64,000 nt of DNA from Ascarosepion bandense (GCA_037127315.1 JBBBDQ010000419.1:6119501-6183500); one strand, 5' to 3'; numbered from the stretch's first letter, positions 20,095-30,226 are shown. The notes: generated by a model from the letters alone, not told the origin. Made by a program: numbers and translations.

Positions 20095-20570
20095 CATTAC
20101 CGACTTGGCAGTCACTCTCTCACCGGCGTGACGTGGCTTCCCCGTGCCTCTTCTATAAATACTTTCACGGCTTCTGCTCCGATGAACTTAAATCACTGGT
20201 GCCCCTAGCTACGAATTTGCACGAGATACTAGATTAGCAACCGATAAAATGTAACCGCAATTTCTTCTTCTTTTCTCGCACTTCCCGCCTGTGGATTTCC
20301 CTTCCACATGCTTGCTTCCCCGACAGCTACAATCTCCAGGAGTTTAAATGTAAGGTCAATAGACATCTCCTAACGCACTAACTCGCATCCATTCTCTCAA
20401 ACATTCTTCCCATCTACCCAACCCTCATCCTCGGTATCCTTACCGTCTATCACCCTCCTTCTCACATTTCCTATATTTTACCACTCTTTCTCTTCACCTT
20501 CCCCTATGTAACCCCCATGCGCAATAGTGGCAGTGGAATGCCTTGCTTGGGGTGAAAAACATATAATAAA
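20095..20570 (+). mobile_element. LINE-B 3' end, C-terminal coding and UTR
   Basis: Translates in pieces as FHGFCSDELKSLVPLATNLH, FFSRTSRLWISLPHACFPDS and YNLQEFKCKVNRHLLTH, then a C/T-rich UTR and the end 'catgcgcaatagtggcagtgg', 'gccttgcttggggtgaa'. Extends further 5' than the 9.3-kb copy. Confidence 0.8.
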
Positions 20571-21360
20571 TGGCGTAGATTTTTCCCTAAAAATTCGTTC
20601 CACTCTTCATTGGATTCATTTCAAAGAACGTATTTAGAACGTAGAATGAAAACCAGAGCAAGTGGAGACTTAGTTGTAAAGAGGGTTTTCAATTTGTTTA
20701 TTTGTTGTAGCATGTTTATTTATATTTCTTACTATCGTTGAGAGAGAAAAGAAGAAAAAAAAAAGAAAGAGAACAATTCGGAATTGGCAAGAACATTGTG
20801 TCAATAGAATGTCAAATTTTCAAACTGTCATAACAATATATTCAACACTCAACAGCTACCTTTACCAAGAGAATGGGATTAATTTTAGAAAGTATCTTTT
20901 AAGTAGCTCTCGAGGGAGAGGGAGAGAGAGATGTGTTATAATACAGTTTCATTTAATACGACAATAACAACTTTTTTATCCTTTTCAAAAATCTCCTGAA
21001 TTCATGGTGGCCCGTTAAGAAAAGAGTGGCAGTGTCATTGTTATTTATACGCGTTTTATTACCAAACGGTTCTTAGACATCCAGTTTGTTTAAACGTTCA
21101 TGAGCTGCGTATTAATAGAGCTTATGTTGTACTAAACCCGGCTTAATGATAAGATACTTAGTTTTTATTGTAGCATTTGTCGACATGCAAGAAAAGAAGG
21201 AGTTAAATAATTGTTCCGTATCTTGTATGCGAAGGTTTCTTTCGGGTCCCAACCATAGACCTGAGATCAGAAATCGCTCCATGACATCTTTCACTAATCA
21301 TTTTTCTAAAAACAAACAAATAAAACAACAACAACAACCTTAATTTGTATTTATTTCTGA
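20571..21360. other. No recognisable feature
   Basis: AT-rich with a short (GA) tract at 20912-20932. Small open frames at 21112-21343 overlap on both strands and show no domain. Confidence 0.6.
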
Positions 21361-21363
21361 GAT

Positions 21364-21700
21364 GAGTAATTTTTAATAATCCTGAAATTATTTCGAACGT
21401 TTGTTTTCATCTTGGTTGATACAGGTGTTATAATAGACACAACGTTTTGACCAAGTACCCACTGGTCATCATCAAGTGTCCATAGATTTGGTAGTGACGG
21501 ACCAAAATCCAACATGAAAGAACAATAATGGATTTCACAGGATATTTCGCAATAATCAACAAGATAATCCACATCAGCCAATCTATGAACACCTGATGAT
21601 GACCAGAGAGAACTTGGTCGAAACGTTGTGTCTATTATAACACCTATGTCAACCAAGATGATAACAAAATTTCGAAATAATTTCAAGATTATTTAAAAAA
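21364..21700. mobile_element. Foldback element with ~125-bp arms, hammerhead-like core
   Basis: Left arm about 21364-21493 and right arm about 21583-21700 are inverted copies (gaaattatttcgaa, catcttggttgat/atcaaccaagatg, ggtgttataatagacacaac) around a ~90-bp spacer. In the right arm, CTGATGA (21593-21599), a gacca/tggtc stem (21601-21605, 21614-21618) and GAAAC (21620-21624) reproduce a hammerhead core with stem II and a possible GTC triplet at about 21631. No matching stem I was found. The left arm has the core mutated. Confidence 0.6.
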
Positions 21701-21739
21701 TCCTACATTCACACATTTGAAGGTCTTTGTAATATGTGA

Positions 21740-22120
21740 GAGGTACTTGTGAATACTATTTGTGTTTCTTTAAGGCCTGGGCTATTTGGAATCTCTTCAA
21801 TCAATTCAAGGGCTCCATGCGCCAAATCTTTGAGATTTCCAACTCAATCCTTGTAATTTGATTTTCTTTTTTTTGAAAATCTTCATTGATACATTAAAAT
21901 TTGCATGGACAGCCAGTTCAATAAGGAAGCACATTCCGTTCTTGTGGTCTCTGATCACGATTTCTAGGTAATTAGCTTTGATTGCTCTGTTTGTGTGTAT
22001 TGTGAAGTCCCCTTTAAATTGTTACAGGTCCTATCTCTGTAACCAGGTCTAGTTGATGTTTATACTTGCAGTTTTCTTCCCGTAAAAAATAACAGTTTCA
22101 TGGTCAGAGTACATTCGATG
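21740..22120 (-). pseudogene. C-terminal endonuclease-like end of an R4/Dong-like LINE
   Basis: Minus-strand reading gives KGDFTIHTNRAIKANYLEIV, IRDHKNGMCFLIELAVHANF and LSWKSQRFGAW. This corresponds to the C-terminal block of restriction-like-endonuclease LINEs, in which a PD-[I/V]V...D motif follows 'IQTDR.I.A'; here PD has become LE. Stop codons are present downstream. Confidence 0.6.
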
Positions 22121-22125
22121 GGGAA

Positions 22126-22422
22126 CCTTCCAATCAGTTAAGAGGGCCATACGTGATACACACTTGGGCGATCATGTCTCGAAAGAAACATGACTGACTG
22201 GGCAGAAGGTTTTCTCGCAGTAGGTTACCATTACTTTTTGCGGTAAACTAGTTGTCAACTAAGGCTATAGAATTTAATCTGTCCTGGGGGGAAAAGAGAC
22301 GGATTAATACCTTTCTTAAGGTTATTTGCGCGTGAGTGAATTCAACGGATTCAAATGGAATTCGAACTCGGTTTTCCAATTTCTCGTTCCGTGTCGATAT
22401 CTACTGCACCAGAACGCACATT
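22126..22422 (-). mobile_element. Octopus-type tRNA SINE, full length
   Basis: From 'cagttaagagggccatacg' to 'gatatctactgcaccagaac'. It carries the usual blocks and lies between two oppositely oriented R4/Dong-like fragments. Confidence 0.92.
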
Positions 22423-22564
22423 CGTTGCGTTGTGGTACATTTGACATCAAGAATGGAGTGGAGAGTATTGAGATAAAAACTAGAAAAGGGTAAAGGAAAC
22501 AAATTAAAAAATGAACATTAACATATTTCATTTCAAAATTCAAACGAGATTATTATTAATTTTT

Positions 22565-22880
22565 TTTTTTGCTTATAAGTACCTAGGAGTAAATGAGAGT
22601 GAAAGAATTCACTATGAGAAAATTAAAGAAATAATGCGTAAAAAGCACTATAGAAGAGTATGACTGATATTAAAAACTGAATTGAATTCTCAGAACAGAA
22701 TTATGGCCATTAATAACCTTGCCTACCCAGTAGTCCAATATAGTTTCAACCTGTTTAAATGGACTCTAAATGACATCAGACGAATTGATTCTAAAACAAG
22801 ACAGCTTCTTTCTGAGCATAAGATGCAAAAGCTGATGTTCATCCAATATAATTCCTAAGAGATAATCAATGTAGGGGATT
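22565..22880 (+). pseudogene. R4/Dong-like LINE, post-RT fragment
   Basis: Reads SYKYLGVNESERIHYEKIKE, IMRKKHYRRV, a stop, then LKTELNSQNRIMAINNLAYP, VVQYSFNLFKWTLNDIRRID and SKTRQLLSEHKMQK. This is the thumb/connection region that follows the reverse transcriptase in R4/Dong-type elements. It is in the opposite orientation to the endonuclease-like fragment at 21.7-22.1 kb, so the two are not parts of one collinear copy. Confidence 0.65.
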
Positions 22881-22997
22881 ACCATGTGAAGTTCTATTAC
22901 CGCAAGAAAGCGAACGACAGCAGGAAAGATAGGAGTTAATTCTAGACTTGGAGTGATCAAAATTATATAATTTGTGAATAAAATGTCAGAGTTCAGC

Positions 22998-23415
22998 AGA
23001 GACATTAGAAGTATAGATTTGAAGTAGACTTTAGTAGAAACCAGAAACCCAATCCTAAATAGGAAACAAGAAATAAACCTCTACTCCTGTTCAAAAGACC
23101 GGTGAGGGGGAGACGTTGGAAGTATAGAGTTGAAGTAGACTTTAGAATGAGCCGGAAACCCAATCCTAAACAGGGAACATGGAATAAACCTCTACTCCTG
23201 TTCAAAAGACTGGTGGAGGGAGACGTTGGAAGTATAGAGTTGAAGTAGACTTTAGAATGAGCCGGAAACCCAATCCTAAACAGGGAACATGGAATAAACC
23301 TCTACTCCTGTTCAAAAGACTGGTGGAGGGAGATGTTGGAAGTATAGAGTTGAAGTAGACTTTAGAATGAGGCGGAAACTCAATTCTAAATAGGATACAA
23401 GGGATGTATCACTAC
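22998..23415 (-). repeat. 110-bp tandem repeat, about 3.8 copies, from LINE-B 3' UTR
   Basis: Units phase at cgttgga/tgttgga 23114, 23224 and 23334 (period 110). Each contains gccggaaacccaatcctaaa, cagggaac and ctactcctgttcaaaaga, which match the LINE-B 3' UTR segment seen on the minus strand at 33.65, 33.80, 42.93 and 43.06 kb. Confidence 0.85.
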
Positions 23416-23477
23416 TCTTATTCAAAATCCAGGGAGGAGCGTGAACTGGATGATAGGCAAGCCTATGTAGTCCTATT

Positions 23478-24040
23478 TGAGTTTGAGTTTTGTTTAACGG
23501 CATATGAACCTCTGTAGGTTATTTAATGACAAAAGGGTGAAGTTTTAAGTTTTTTGTTTTAATTTTTGGTTATAGGGAGAAGATTGATTTCGTCAGATTC
23601 TAATGAAATTTTTTTGCTTTTATTCTTTAATATTTTAAAAAAGCTTAATATGTCTTCTAGTTTTGTATTAAAAATGTTTTGCTGAGAATATTTTTTCTTT
23701 TCAAAAATATGTTATGGTAACAATTTTCTCTTCAAAAATGTATTGTTGGTAATATTTTTATTTCAAAAGTGTATATTTTCCTATAAAAGTCTGTTTTTAT
23801 GTATATATTTCTATAAAAGTGTATTTTTATGTTTTCGTAGTGTTTTGACCCCTGTTTGGGGGTTAACTATTTGCCCATAGCTGGGACCCTAACAGGTGCT
23901 ACCACTCCGGGTCGGGGTGGACCTGGGAACAACAGCAATTAAAAGGTGGTTCCATGCTCCTCACAACCTCCCAATCAGAGGCCTTGCTGCCGGATGCAGT
24001 TTACCGTCATGCCAACGACTTCTACTTCTATTGTTTAGAA
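23478..24040 (+). repeat. Interspersed repeat R1, copy 1
   Basis: Shares with 35.7-36.5 kb an ordered set of blocks: tttgtttaacggcatat, ggttatttaatg, gagaag.ttgattt.gtcaga, aaaagtctgtttttatgt, ttttgaccc, ggggttaactatttgcccat, agctgggaccctaacaggtg and ccactccgggtc. Long T-rich centre, no coding capacity. Class unknown. Confidence 0.7.
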
Positions 24041-24780
24041 TACCACGAACAGAGCGTATCTCAGGCGATAGACTAAGCGTTCAGAGAAGTCAGGTTTATC
24101 AGTGGATTGACCAGGGAGATGGTCTTCTAGACTCCAAGTGTAAATCTGTAACTTCATTAGATATCAGTGGTTGTCCCTGACTTGTAGGCATGCGGTCCAA
24201 CCAGCTGCTGCTAAGATGTGCGCGATGGAACAAAATGAATGACCAGTAGAGAGACTCAAGTAAGGGACTTAATCTTCTTCGTTCGGAAATGATCCCAAAG
24301 CCACACATCTGCTTTGCCGGCAGTAACTGACAAAGATGGAAATGAACAGTAATTCTACAAATGAAATATTTGATCTTGTGTTCTTAGACATAACAATTCA
24401 CACAGAGGTAATGAGGAAGTTCTGAGGAAAAACTGGATTTTCAAAGAAACCGTTGTTAACTAAAAGACAGTTGAAACTTTTAGATTACAGTACCGAAAAA
24501 ACAGATTTTTGTGTACGAATTGACAAGTTGAACAAGTACTACAGTTTATTTATAAACAATAAATAATCTCTTTAAATAGATGGACTACACAAGAGATGAA
24601 ATTAAAACGTTGCACTGAGATTATTATTAAAATTCATTATAGAATCCCGCGGGAGTCACACGAAAACCACACAGAACACAGAAAATTAACTTATTTTATT
24701 AAAAAAAACTTAAGGTTACTGTTTAAATTTCTGGGTTAAGGATCTATCATTATTTACCTTATTTACTTTCAGGCTCATCT
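24041..24780. other. No recognised gene
   Basis: Slightly more GC-rich to about 24310, then AT-rich. Open frames at 23896-24180 (plus) and 24099-24308 (minus) overlap and have no domain that I recognise. Confidence 0.5.
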
Positions 24781-24796
24781 TTGTTGTTATCACAAC

Positions 24797-24829
24797 GTTT
24801 CGACCGTTTTTCCCTTCGACCTTCATCAG
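24797..24829 (-). ncRNA. Hammerhead-like core, isolated
   Basis: Minus strand: CTGATGA, then aggtcg-aagggaaaaa-cggtc (stem II ggtcg/cggtc with two G.U pairs), then GAAACG. Downstream 'ttgtgataacaacaaagatg' is shared with the motif at 34.6 kb. Stem I and a cleavage triplet are not convincing, so this may be the decayed end of a Penelope-type terminal repeat. Confidence 0.4.
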
Positions 24830-25044
24830 GTTTATATCGACCCGTTTAACCTACAGGAAATTCTGAACTGAACTCTTTATTTAATTTACGTGGGTAGGCT
24901 GTTCTCCTTCACTGCCCATGTGTAGAGACATCTCGTCTAGTTCTTATTTTTAGTACTGCTCAGTTAATGCTTGCTTTGTTTCCACTGAGTCTAAATATAT
25001 ATTGCTCGGCGCAATTACTATGTTACAAAATTCACTAATCAACG

Positions 25045-25225
25045 CTAGGCTAATGTCCACGTATAATTGAACCACGAGACAGTAGCCTAGTGGATTAAAG
25101 CTTAGAGCAGATAGATGAAATTCTCTTGTGGTCACCCATCTAGGTACTGATCAGGCACGACTTTACTTAACTTTGATGATCGTATGAAAACAGGCGTTTC
25201 AACTTCGTAAGCCCGGCAGGACAAA
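25045..25225 (-). pseudogene. 5S rRNA-derived segment next to a tRNA-like head
   Basis: At about 25127-25215 the minus strand matches 5S rRNA: on plus the order is gtcacccatctaggtactga, tcaggcacgact, ttacttaactttgatgatcg, equivalent to the reversed 5S blocks gtctcccatccaagtac, ccaggcccgaccctgctta and gcttccgagatcagacgag. Directly upstream, on plus, 'cagtagcctagtggattaaa' at about 25080-25099 is a tRNA A-box. A tRNA-like head joined to inverted 5S suggests a chimeric SINE rather than a 5S gene. Confidence 0.65.
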
Positions 25226-25239
25226 CGTAAGACGACAAA

Positions 25240-25340
25240 TATTGAAAAGAGTTACAAAGAATAAGAAGTTGTGGAGAACCATGATTACCGAGGCCATGAA
25301 GGGATACGTCACAGAAAAAGAACAAGAAGAAGAATTATGT
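25240..25340 (+). mobile_element. LINE-A 3' tail fragment
   Basis: Decodes to NKKLWRTMITEAMKGYVTEK, the last residues of the LINE-A protein (compare WKAMITYVLKKQAT at 13.0 kb), followed by an agaagaagaa tail. Confidence 0.65.
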
Positions 25341-26109
25341 AATCCTTATTTATGAGAAAGAAATGACAATCAAGTATTGGACAGAGACAGACAACCTATG
25401 ATGTCTTGTTCGTGGTGTGACATTTTGTTCTTATCACCAATCAACAATACACACCCTTTTTTTTTAACGATATTTTCTTCCTCTTTTATTTGCCGGTACA
25501 TAATTCCCTGTATGAAGAAAAGACAACAGTGATAACAATTCTTTGAAACGATTTAATGCACTTTAAACACACCCCGTGCAATTTCACATTCTATTTTCTC
25601 TTCGCGTGATCACAGCAATATTTTGCTGATTATTATTAAACGTGGACAGCTGTTTGCAATTGTTCTTTTCCCCGTGAGTGTGTAATCATGGATAGGATTT
25701 TGAAAACGTTTTTTTCCCTGTAAAAAGACGGGTCATAATGGCAGAGGGTAATTAGTGGTGGTATTTTACAAGAATAAATATATTGGTGAATATTCGGTAT
25801 CTCTAAAAAAAAATCAATATCCAAGGTTTAAAATGGATTTTAAAAATGAAAGATCTTGAAGCTTTTAGCTTTGTTTTAATTCCAAGCTAATGGATTATAT
25901 TTATTTTCAATAAACAAGTTATTTTGATGCATTTCAAACTGAAACTAAAATGTTCTTTTTGTTATCAGTATCGCTAAAATCTGTCAACCTCATAATTCTT
26001 TATATAGAAAAAATCTTTCAAAAATTAAAAATATACTTTTCTGAAATTATATTTCAGGAAAGTTAACTGATTGAAAGTTTAATTAATTTCTGAATTAAAG
26101 CAAACATTA
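25341..26109. other. No recognisable feature
   Basis: AT-rich sequence; no repeat or coding match seen. Confidence 0.6.
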
Positions 26110-26114
26110 CTTAC

Positions 26115-26434
26115 TGTTGGGGCGCTCTCCATCTTTCCACGGAAATGGACTATTCGAATCACTATATAAAATAGTAGTGATTATACCTCAGGGAAGGAAG
26201 TCGAGTAAGGAAGTCGAGTGAGCGAGTCAGTCGGGTATTTCCGGTATAGCACCGGAAGTGTTGTACTAGTCAATCTATCACGTCTCTACGACGATACTGT
26301 ATACTAATTACCTTGTTCTGTATTCTACTAATCCTCACCTCTTGTAAATACTTCTCTTTCCTGTCAATACACCTACTTTTATACTATTACGTTGTTTTGT
26401 ATTATTTCACATAATTCTGTTACCCGACGTAACA
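26115..26434 (+). mobile_element. Solo LTR, 320 bp, with 5-bp TSD
   Basis: Begins tgttggggcgctctcc and ends cccgacgtaaca, so it has TG...CA ends. It is flanked by identical cttac target duplications at 26110-26114 and 26435-26439. A TATA-like actatataaaatag lies at about 26161-26174 and a GC-richer transcription-start-like region follows. No internal domain is next to it, as expected after LTR-LTR recombination. Strand is inferred from the TATA motif. Superfamily not determinable from the LTR alone. Confidence 0.85.
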
Positions 26435-26439
26435 CTTAC

Positions 26440-27155
26440 TTATACTTTAAAATATTACAGAAAAGCATTCATTTAACGTGTTTTTATGAAGTGTTGACAC
26501 ACCTATCGATAATCTAATGTTTAAGAATTTTATATAATTAGAGTAAAATACATGACGAAATCAATGCAAACGCCTGTTTTAGATATATTTTTTTAAATTC
26601 CCAGTAATTTTAAAAATTTAAAATTTTAAGCATTCTAGCAATTTAATGGATTTTAGATACATTTATTTCATAGTCTTGTTGAGAAAATGTCAGAAAATTA
26701 CAAATGAAATTTAAATTTACAATAGTTACCTTTATTATTCTCTGATATCATGTATGGACATCCGTACTTACAAAAATGGGCGCCTTTTTAAAGATATACA
26801 ATGTTTTGTTTTTAATTGCTGGTAAAATACTTGGGCTCATTTAATTGCAGTATGCTTTTCCATTCATGATTAGTAAATATAGTTGTTTTTTAAATAACAC
26901 CTACGGTTGTGAAATTTTAGGTCTATATGCAAACAGAGGATTAATAAAACAAACCTATACGAGTGAACATTGACGAGTATATCTACTTTTCCTCCATACT
27001 AAATTAAAACAAAAAATACCGAATATCTATCTCATAAATAAAGACTACAATATGTATTTTAGTTGGTCAAGGTTGTTTCCTTGGTAACAGAAGCAGGTAT
27101 TTATTTAATGTTTTAAAGGAATTATAGTTTCTTTGACCAGGAAGCGAGAACAGGC
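26440..27155. other. No recognisable feature
   Basis: AT-rich sequence with no recognised gene or repeat. Confidence 0.6.
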
Positions 27156-27158
27156 TTC

Positions 27159-27535
27159 TGGTAACAGAAATGTGGTTCTACAGAAAGAAACTGAAAATAC
27201 CATGGTCTGAACATATAACCAATGATGAGATTTTACAGAAAATGGAAACAAAAAAAAAAGGCATTATGCTTAATATCAGAATGAGGCAGTTAAAATACTA
27301 GAACACATGATGAGGAAAACGGGTTTTTATAATTTGACACTCACAGGACGAATTGAAAGCAGGAGTGATAAAGAAAAACTGTGTCTATCCTACCTAGTGA
27401 GCTTGTTTAAATGGATTTCTGAACAGTGTTTAGGAGAGATCGTGAAAATTGAAAATTTACGAACAACTACAAAGGAAAAGAACTTGTGGAGAGTCATGAT
27501 CGCCAACCTTATGAAGGAACACGGGGTATAGAAGA
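27159..27535 (+). mobile_element. LINE-A C-terminal fragment
   Basis: Begins at the conserved 'gaaatgtggttctacagaaa' block and continues through EHMMRKTGFYNLTLTGRIES to LWRVMIANLMKEHGV at 27531, collinear with LINE-A. Frameshift near 27300. Confidence 0.8.
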
Positions 27536-27785
27536 CAATATATGTAAGATATGTGTAAATAAGAATGTATAATCGCGTGTCGTTTTTCACAGGTATATTA
27601 TAGAGCGTCTTTTCTGCTATCTTCGCTTATGTGTAGAATAAAGGCATATTATCTGTGTGCATGCGTGTTTCTTTATTCGTTTGGAAGGTGGATACAATGA
27701 TGACAGTTCAACTGTATTAGGCTTCAGCAATCGACATGACTTCCATATTGCGTCACCATTTTCCCTGTACTGCTAACACTTCTCA

Positions 27786-27905
27786 CCCACGGGGCTTTTT
27801 ACCTCCTCCAAATTTACTGATGCTGGGCCATTAACATCGAAGAAAAAGTTGTCATAACCATCAGCAGCAGCAGCACCAGCAGCAGATGTTTGCATCTTGT
27901 CTTCT
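27786..27905 (-). CDS. Candidate internal exon of an unknown gene
   Basis: On the minus strand an uninterrupted frame reads GKEDKMQTSAAGAAAADGYD then NFFFDVNGPASVNLEE, between a possible acceptor (t-rich tract ... ggcaaag, about 27909) and a good donor (gaggag|gtaaaa, about 27811). The Ala run comes from a cag/ctg repeat. Composition is unlike the surrounding repeats, and the acidic/Phe segment looks protein-like, but I recognise no family and splice calls by eye are weak. Tandem ~38-bp repeats (tgacatagacgaggtaaaaa) abut its acceptor side at 27915-28030. Confidence 0.25.
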
Positions 27906-27914
27906 TTGCCAGGT

Positions 27915-28030
27915 GTTTGACATAGACGAAGAAAAAAAAATGGAGGTAAAAAATGGTGTCTGACATAGACGAGGTAAAAAATGGAGAAAAAATGGTGTCT
28001 GACAAAGTCGAGGATAAAAATGGCGGATAA
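27915..28030. repeat. ~38-bp tandem repeat, three units
   Basis: Three diverged units containing gtgtctgacatagacgagg and taaaaaatgg, at about 27915, 27956 and 27994. Confidence 0.7.
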
Positions 28031-28059
28031 AGAAAAATGAATAAAAAAATTATACATAG

Positions 28060-28460
28060 AAAAATTGATTAGAATAAAAAAAATGTATAATTTGCGTAAA
28101 ATGCTTCTTACCTATCTTTTGCGCGTTTTTTTAATCTAACATTTTTTTTCGTTTAGACACAAAAGTAAAAAAATATTACATGATACCTATTGTAAAGACT
28201 GTGTGTGAAATTACGCCGAAAGTATATTATGTAAGCAAGGAAGTGCACACGCACAAGCGCACATTCATATATACACTCATATTCTTCTTCTGTGTGCCTT
28301 GCATCTTCAGGACGTGGGCTATTATGGCGGCTCTCTAGAACTACCTGTCTATTGTAGCGTTCAGTAAAGTTTGTCTTTTTTTTTATTTCTTATTTTCATC
28401 CTAACTTTTCCTATGGAATTCCCAATGTAGTAACCAGACTTTATGAATTTAAGTTCAGAA
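28060..28460. other. No recognised gene
   Basis: AT-rich; the end (28420-28460, actttatgaatttaagttcag) resembles the LINE-B segment into which the next SINE inserted. Confidence 0.5.
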
Positions 28461-28471
28461 CTAAATTTAAA

Positions 28472-28767
28472 GTGCGCAACGGATATCGGCTTGGAATGCA
28501 AAATCAAAGAGCCGAGTTCGGATTCCAGTTGAATTCGTTGCATTCACTTACGCGCAAATATACTTGGGAAGAGTATGAATCCATCTATTCTCCCTCCAGC
28601 TATGGGCTGAATAGCAAGGCAGACTGGGTTCTGTAGTCTTGGCTGGCAACAAGTCTACCACAAAAAGAACTGGAAACTACTACGGGAAAATATTCTGTAA
28701 GTTATGGATCGAATGAGACATGATCGCCCAAACCTGTATCACGTACACCACTTAACTAACTGACTGA
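28472..28767 (+). mobile_element. Octopus-type tRNA SINE, with TSD
   Basis: Head 'gcaacggatatcggcttgg' (5' end slightly short), B-box 'gagttcggattccag', usual body, end 'cttaactaactgactga'. Flanks ctaaatttaaagtgc (28461-28475) and ctagattgaaagtgc (28768-28782) form an aged 15-bp target duplication. Confidence 0.9.
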
Positions 28768-28782
28768 CTAGATTGAAAGTGC

Positions 28783-28875
28783 ACTTTGCTATAATGGTTA
28801 AAGGCTCAGAATGACAAATCAGAGCCCGAGTTTAAATTTCAGTCGGGTTTATGACATTGACTTACGCAAATACTA
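28783..28875 (+). mobile_element. tRNA-like SINE head, related variant
   Basis: 'gctataatggttaaaggc' (A-box-like), 'gagcccgagtttaaatttc' (B-box position) and 'ttgacttacgcaaatac', which parallel the main SINE head and the cgcaaatac block. Truncated. Confidence 0.45.
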
Positions 28876-29086
28876 GCTCGATACACAAAATTTTGAACAT
28901 GAACTCTTCCATTGACTCTGTAAGTGGAACAAAAGTAAGTCACATACTAATGCCAACGTGTGTCGCACTAACTATGATATTCGTTAGTATTATCACATTA
29001 ATCCACAAGATTAAACAGTTCTTTCATTAGTCTCATATTCCTTTGTAATATTATTAACCCGAACGACGAGTTGATATGCGCATATA

Positions 29087-30212
29087 ACACCTCACTCAAT
29101 AAGTTTCGGGCCTGACATATAGATGGCGACATTAATAAAAAATCTATATGTTTTTTTTTATGAAATACTAACCTTCAAATGGCACGTGACCAAATTTGGG
29201 CCCGATTGGATCATTAGTTTATTTAAAATTATTTAAGTGCAGCTACTGTTGCAAATTTTTAAAATAATGAAAAAATATGAATTTTGTGTGTTGATAAAGC
29301 ATTGCTTTCTGATTAAAAAATACTGTTCAAGCAAAGCAATGGCTTGATAAGTGTTATTATGACTCTGCTCCGTCGAAAACAACGGTTAAGATGTGGTATA
29401 CTGACTTTAAACGCGGTCGTATAGACACAAATGATGCTAAACGCTCAAGTTTCTCCAAAATTGGCCGTTGTCCCGGAAAACACCAAAATAAAATCCACAA
29501 ACTCGTTTTGGCCGATCGTAAATTGAAATTTCGTGTGATAGCAGAGGAATTGAACATATCAGACAGCAATGTATTTTGCATGAACATTTGGTCAATCAGA
29601 AAGCTGTGTTCAAAGTGGATGCTGCATTTGCTCAGCGTCGATCAAAAACAACAACGCGATGATGATTCGGAGCGAGGTTTGCTACTGTTTAAACGCAACA
29701 AGAAGTAGCTTTCTAGTAATTATGTGACAATGGATGAAACATAGATCCACCATTTCACTCCGGAGTCAAATCAGCATTCAGCTGAGTAGACCGCAGCAGG
29801 TGACAGCCGTCCTAAGCGACCAAAGAAGCAAACATCAGCAGGCAAGGTTTTGGCCTCCCTATTTTGAGATGCGCAAAGTATTTTTTCATGAATTACCTTG
29901 AGAAAAGAAGTACCATCCATAGCGTATATTATATAGCATTATAAATGCGTTTGAAGGAAGAAATCGCCCCCACCCAAAAAAAGAAAAAAGTGATCTTTCA
30001 CTAAGACAACGCACTGTGTCACAAGTCGATCGCAACGATGGCAAAACTACATTTTTGCACTTCGAATTGCTTCCGCATCCACCCTATTTTCCAGATCTGG
30101 TCCCCAGCAACTGCCAGCTGTTTGCAGACTTCAAAAGAATGCTCCAGGGAAAGAGATTTGGCTAAAAGTTGTCGTTTTATTAGTTAGGCCCGGGATTTAT
30201 TGAATTATGTGT
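29087..30212 (+). mobile_element. Mariner element with both terminal repeats and TA TSD
   Basis: Left end acacctcactcaataagttt (then cgggcctgac) and right end, inverted, acacataattcaataaatcc (then cgggcctaac) form terminal inverted repeats of about 30 bp. Both ends are flanked by TA (29085-29086 and 30213-30214). Length is 1126 bp, a little short of the usual ~1.3 kb because of internal deletions. Confidence 0.88.
29268..30170 (+). pseudogene. Mariner transposase, broken
   Basis: Reads MEKYEFCVLIKHCFLIKKYC at the N-terminus, YDSAPSKTTVKMWYTDFKRG, FRVIAEELNISDSNVF, VTMDET near 29.73 kb (first catalytic Asp), RPKRPKKQTSAGKVLASLF, FH.DNALCHKSIATMAKL near 30.0 kb (second Asp) and PDLVPSNC near 30.1 kb, where the family's third Asp has become Asn. 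Multiple stops and frameshifts. This is the mauritiana/Mos-type lineage by its WYTDFK and MDET blocks. Confidence 0.9.
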
Positions 30213-30226
30213 TAACATTTTTTTCT

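Noticed and set aside
25127..25215. Functional 5S rRNA gene
   Set aside because: Only ~90 bp, inverted relative to an adjoining tRNA-like box, many substitutions, and followed by a LINE tail.
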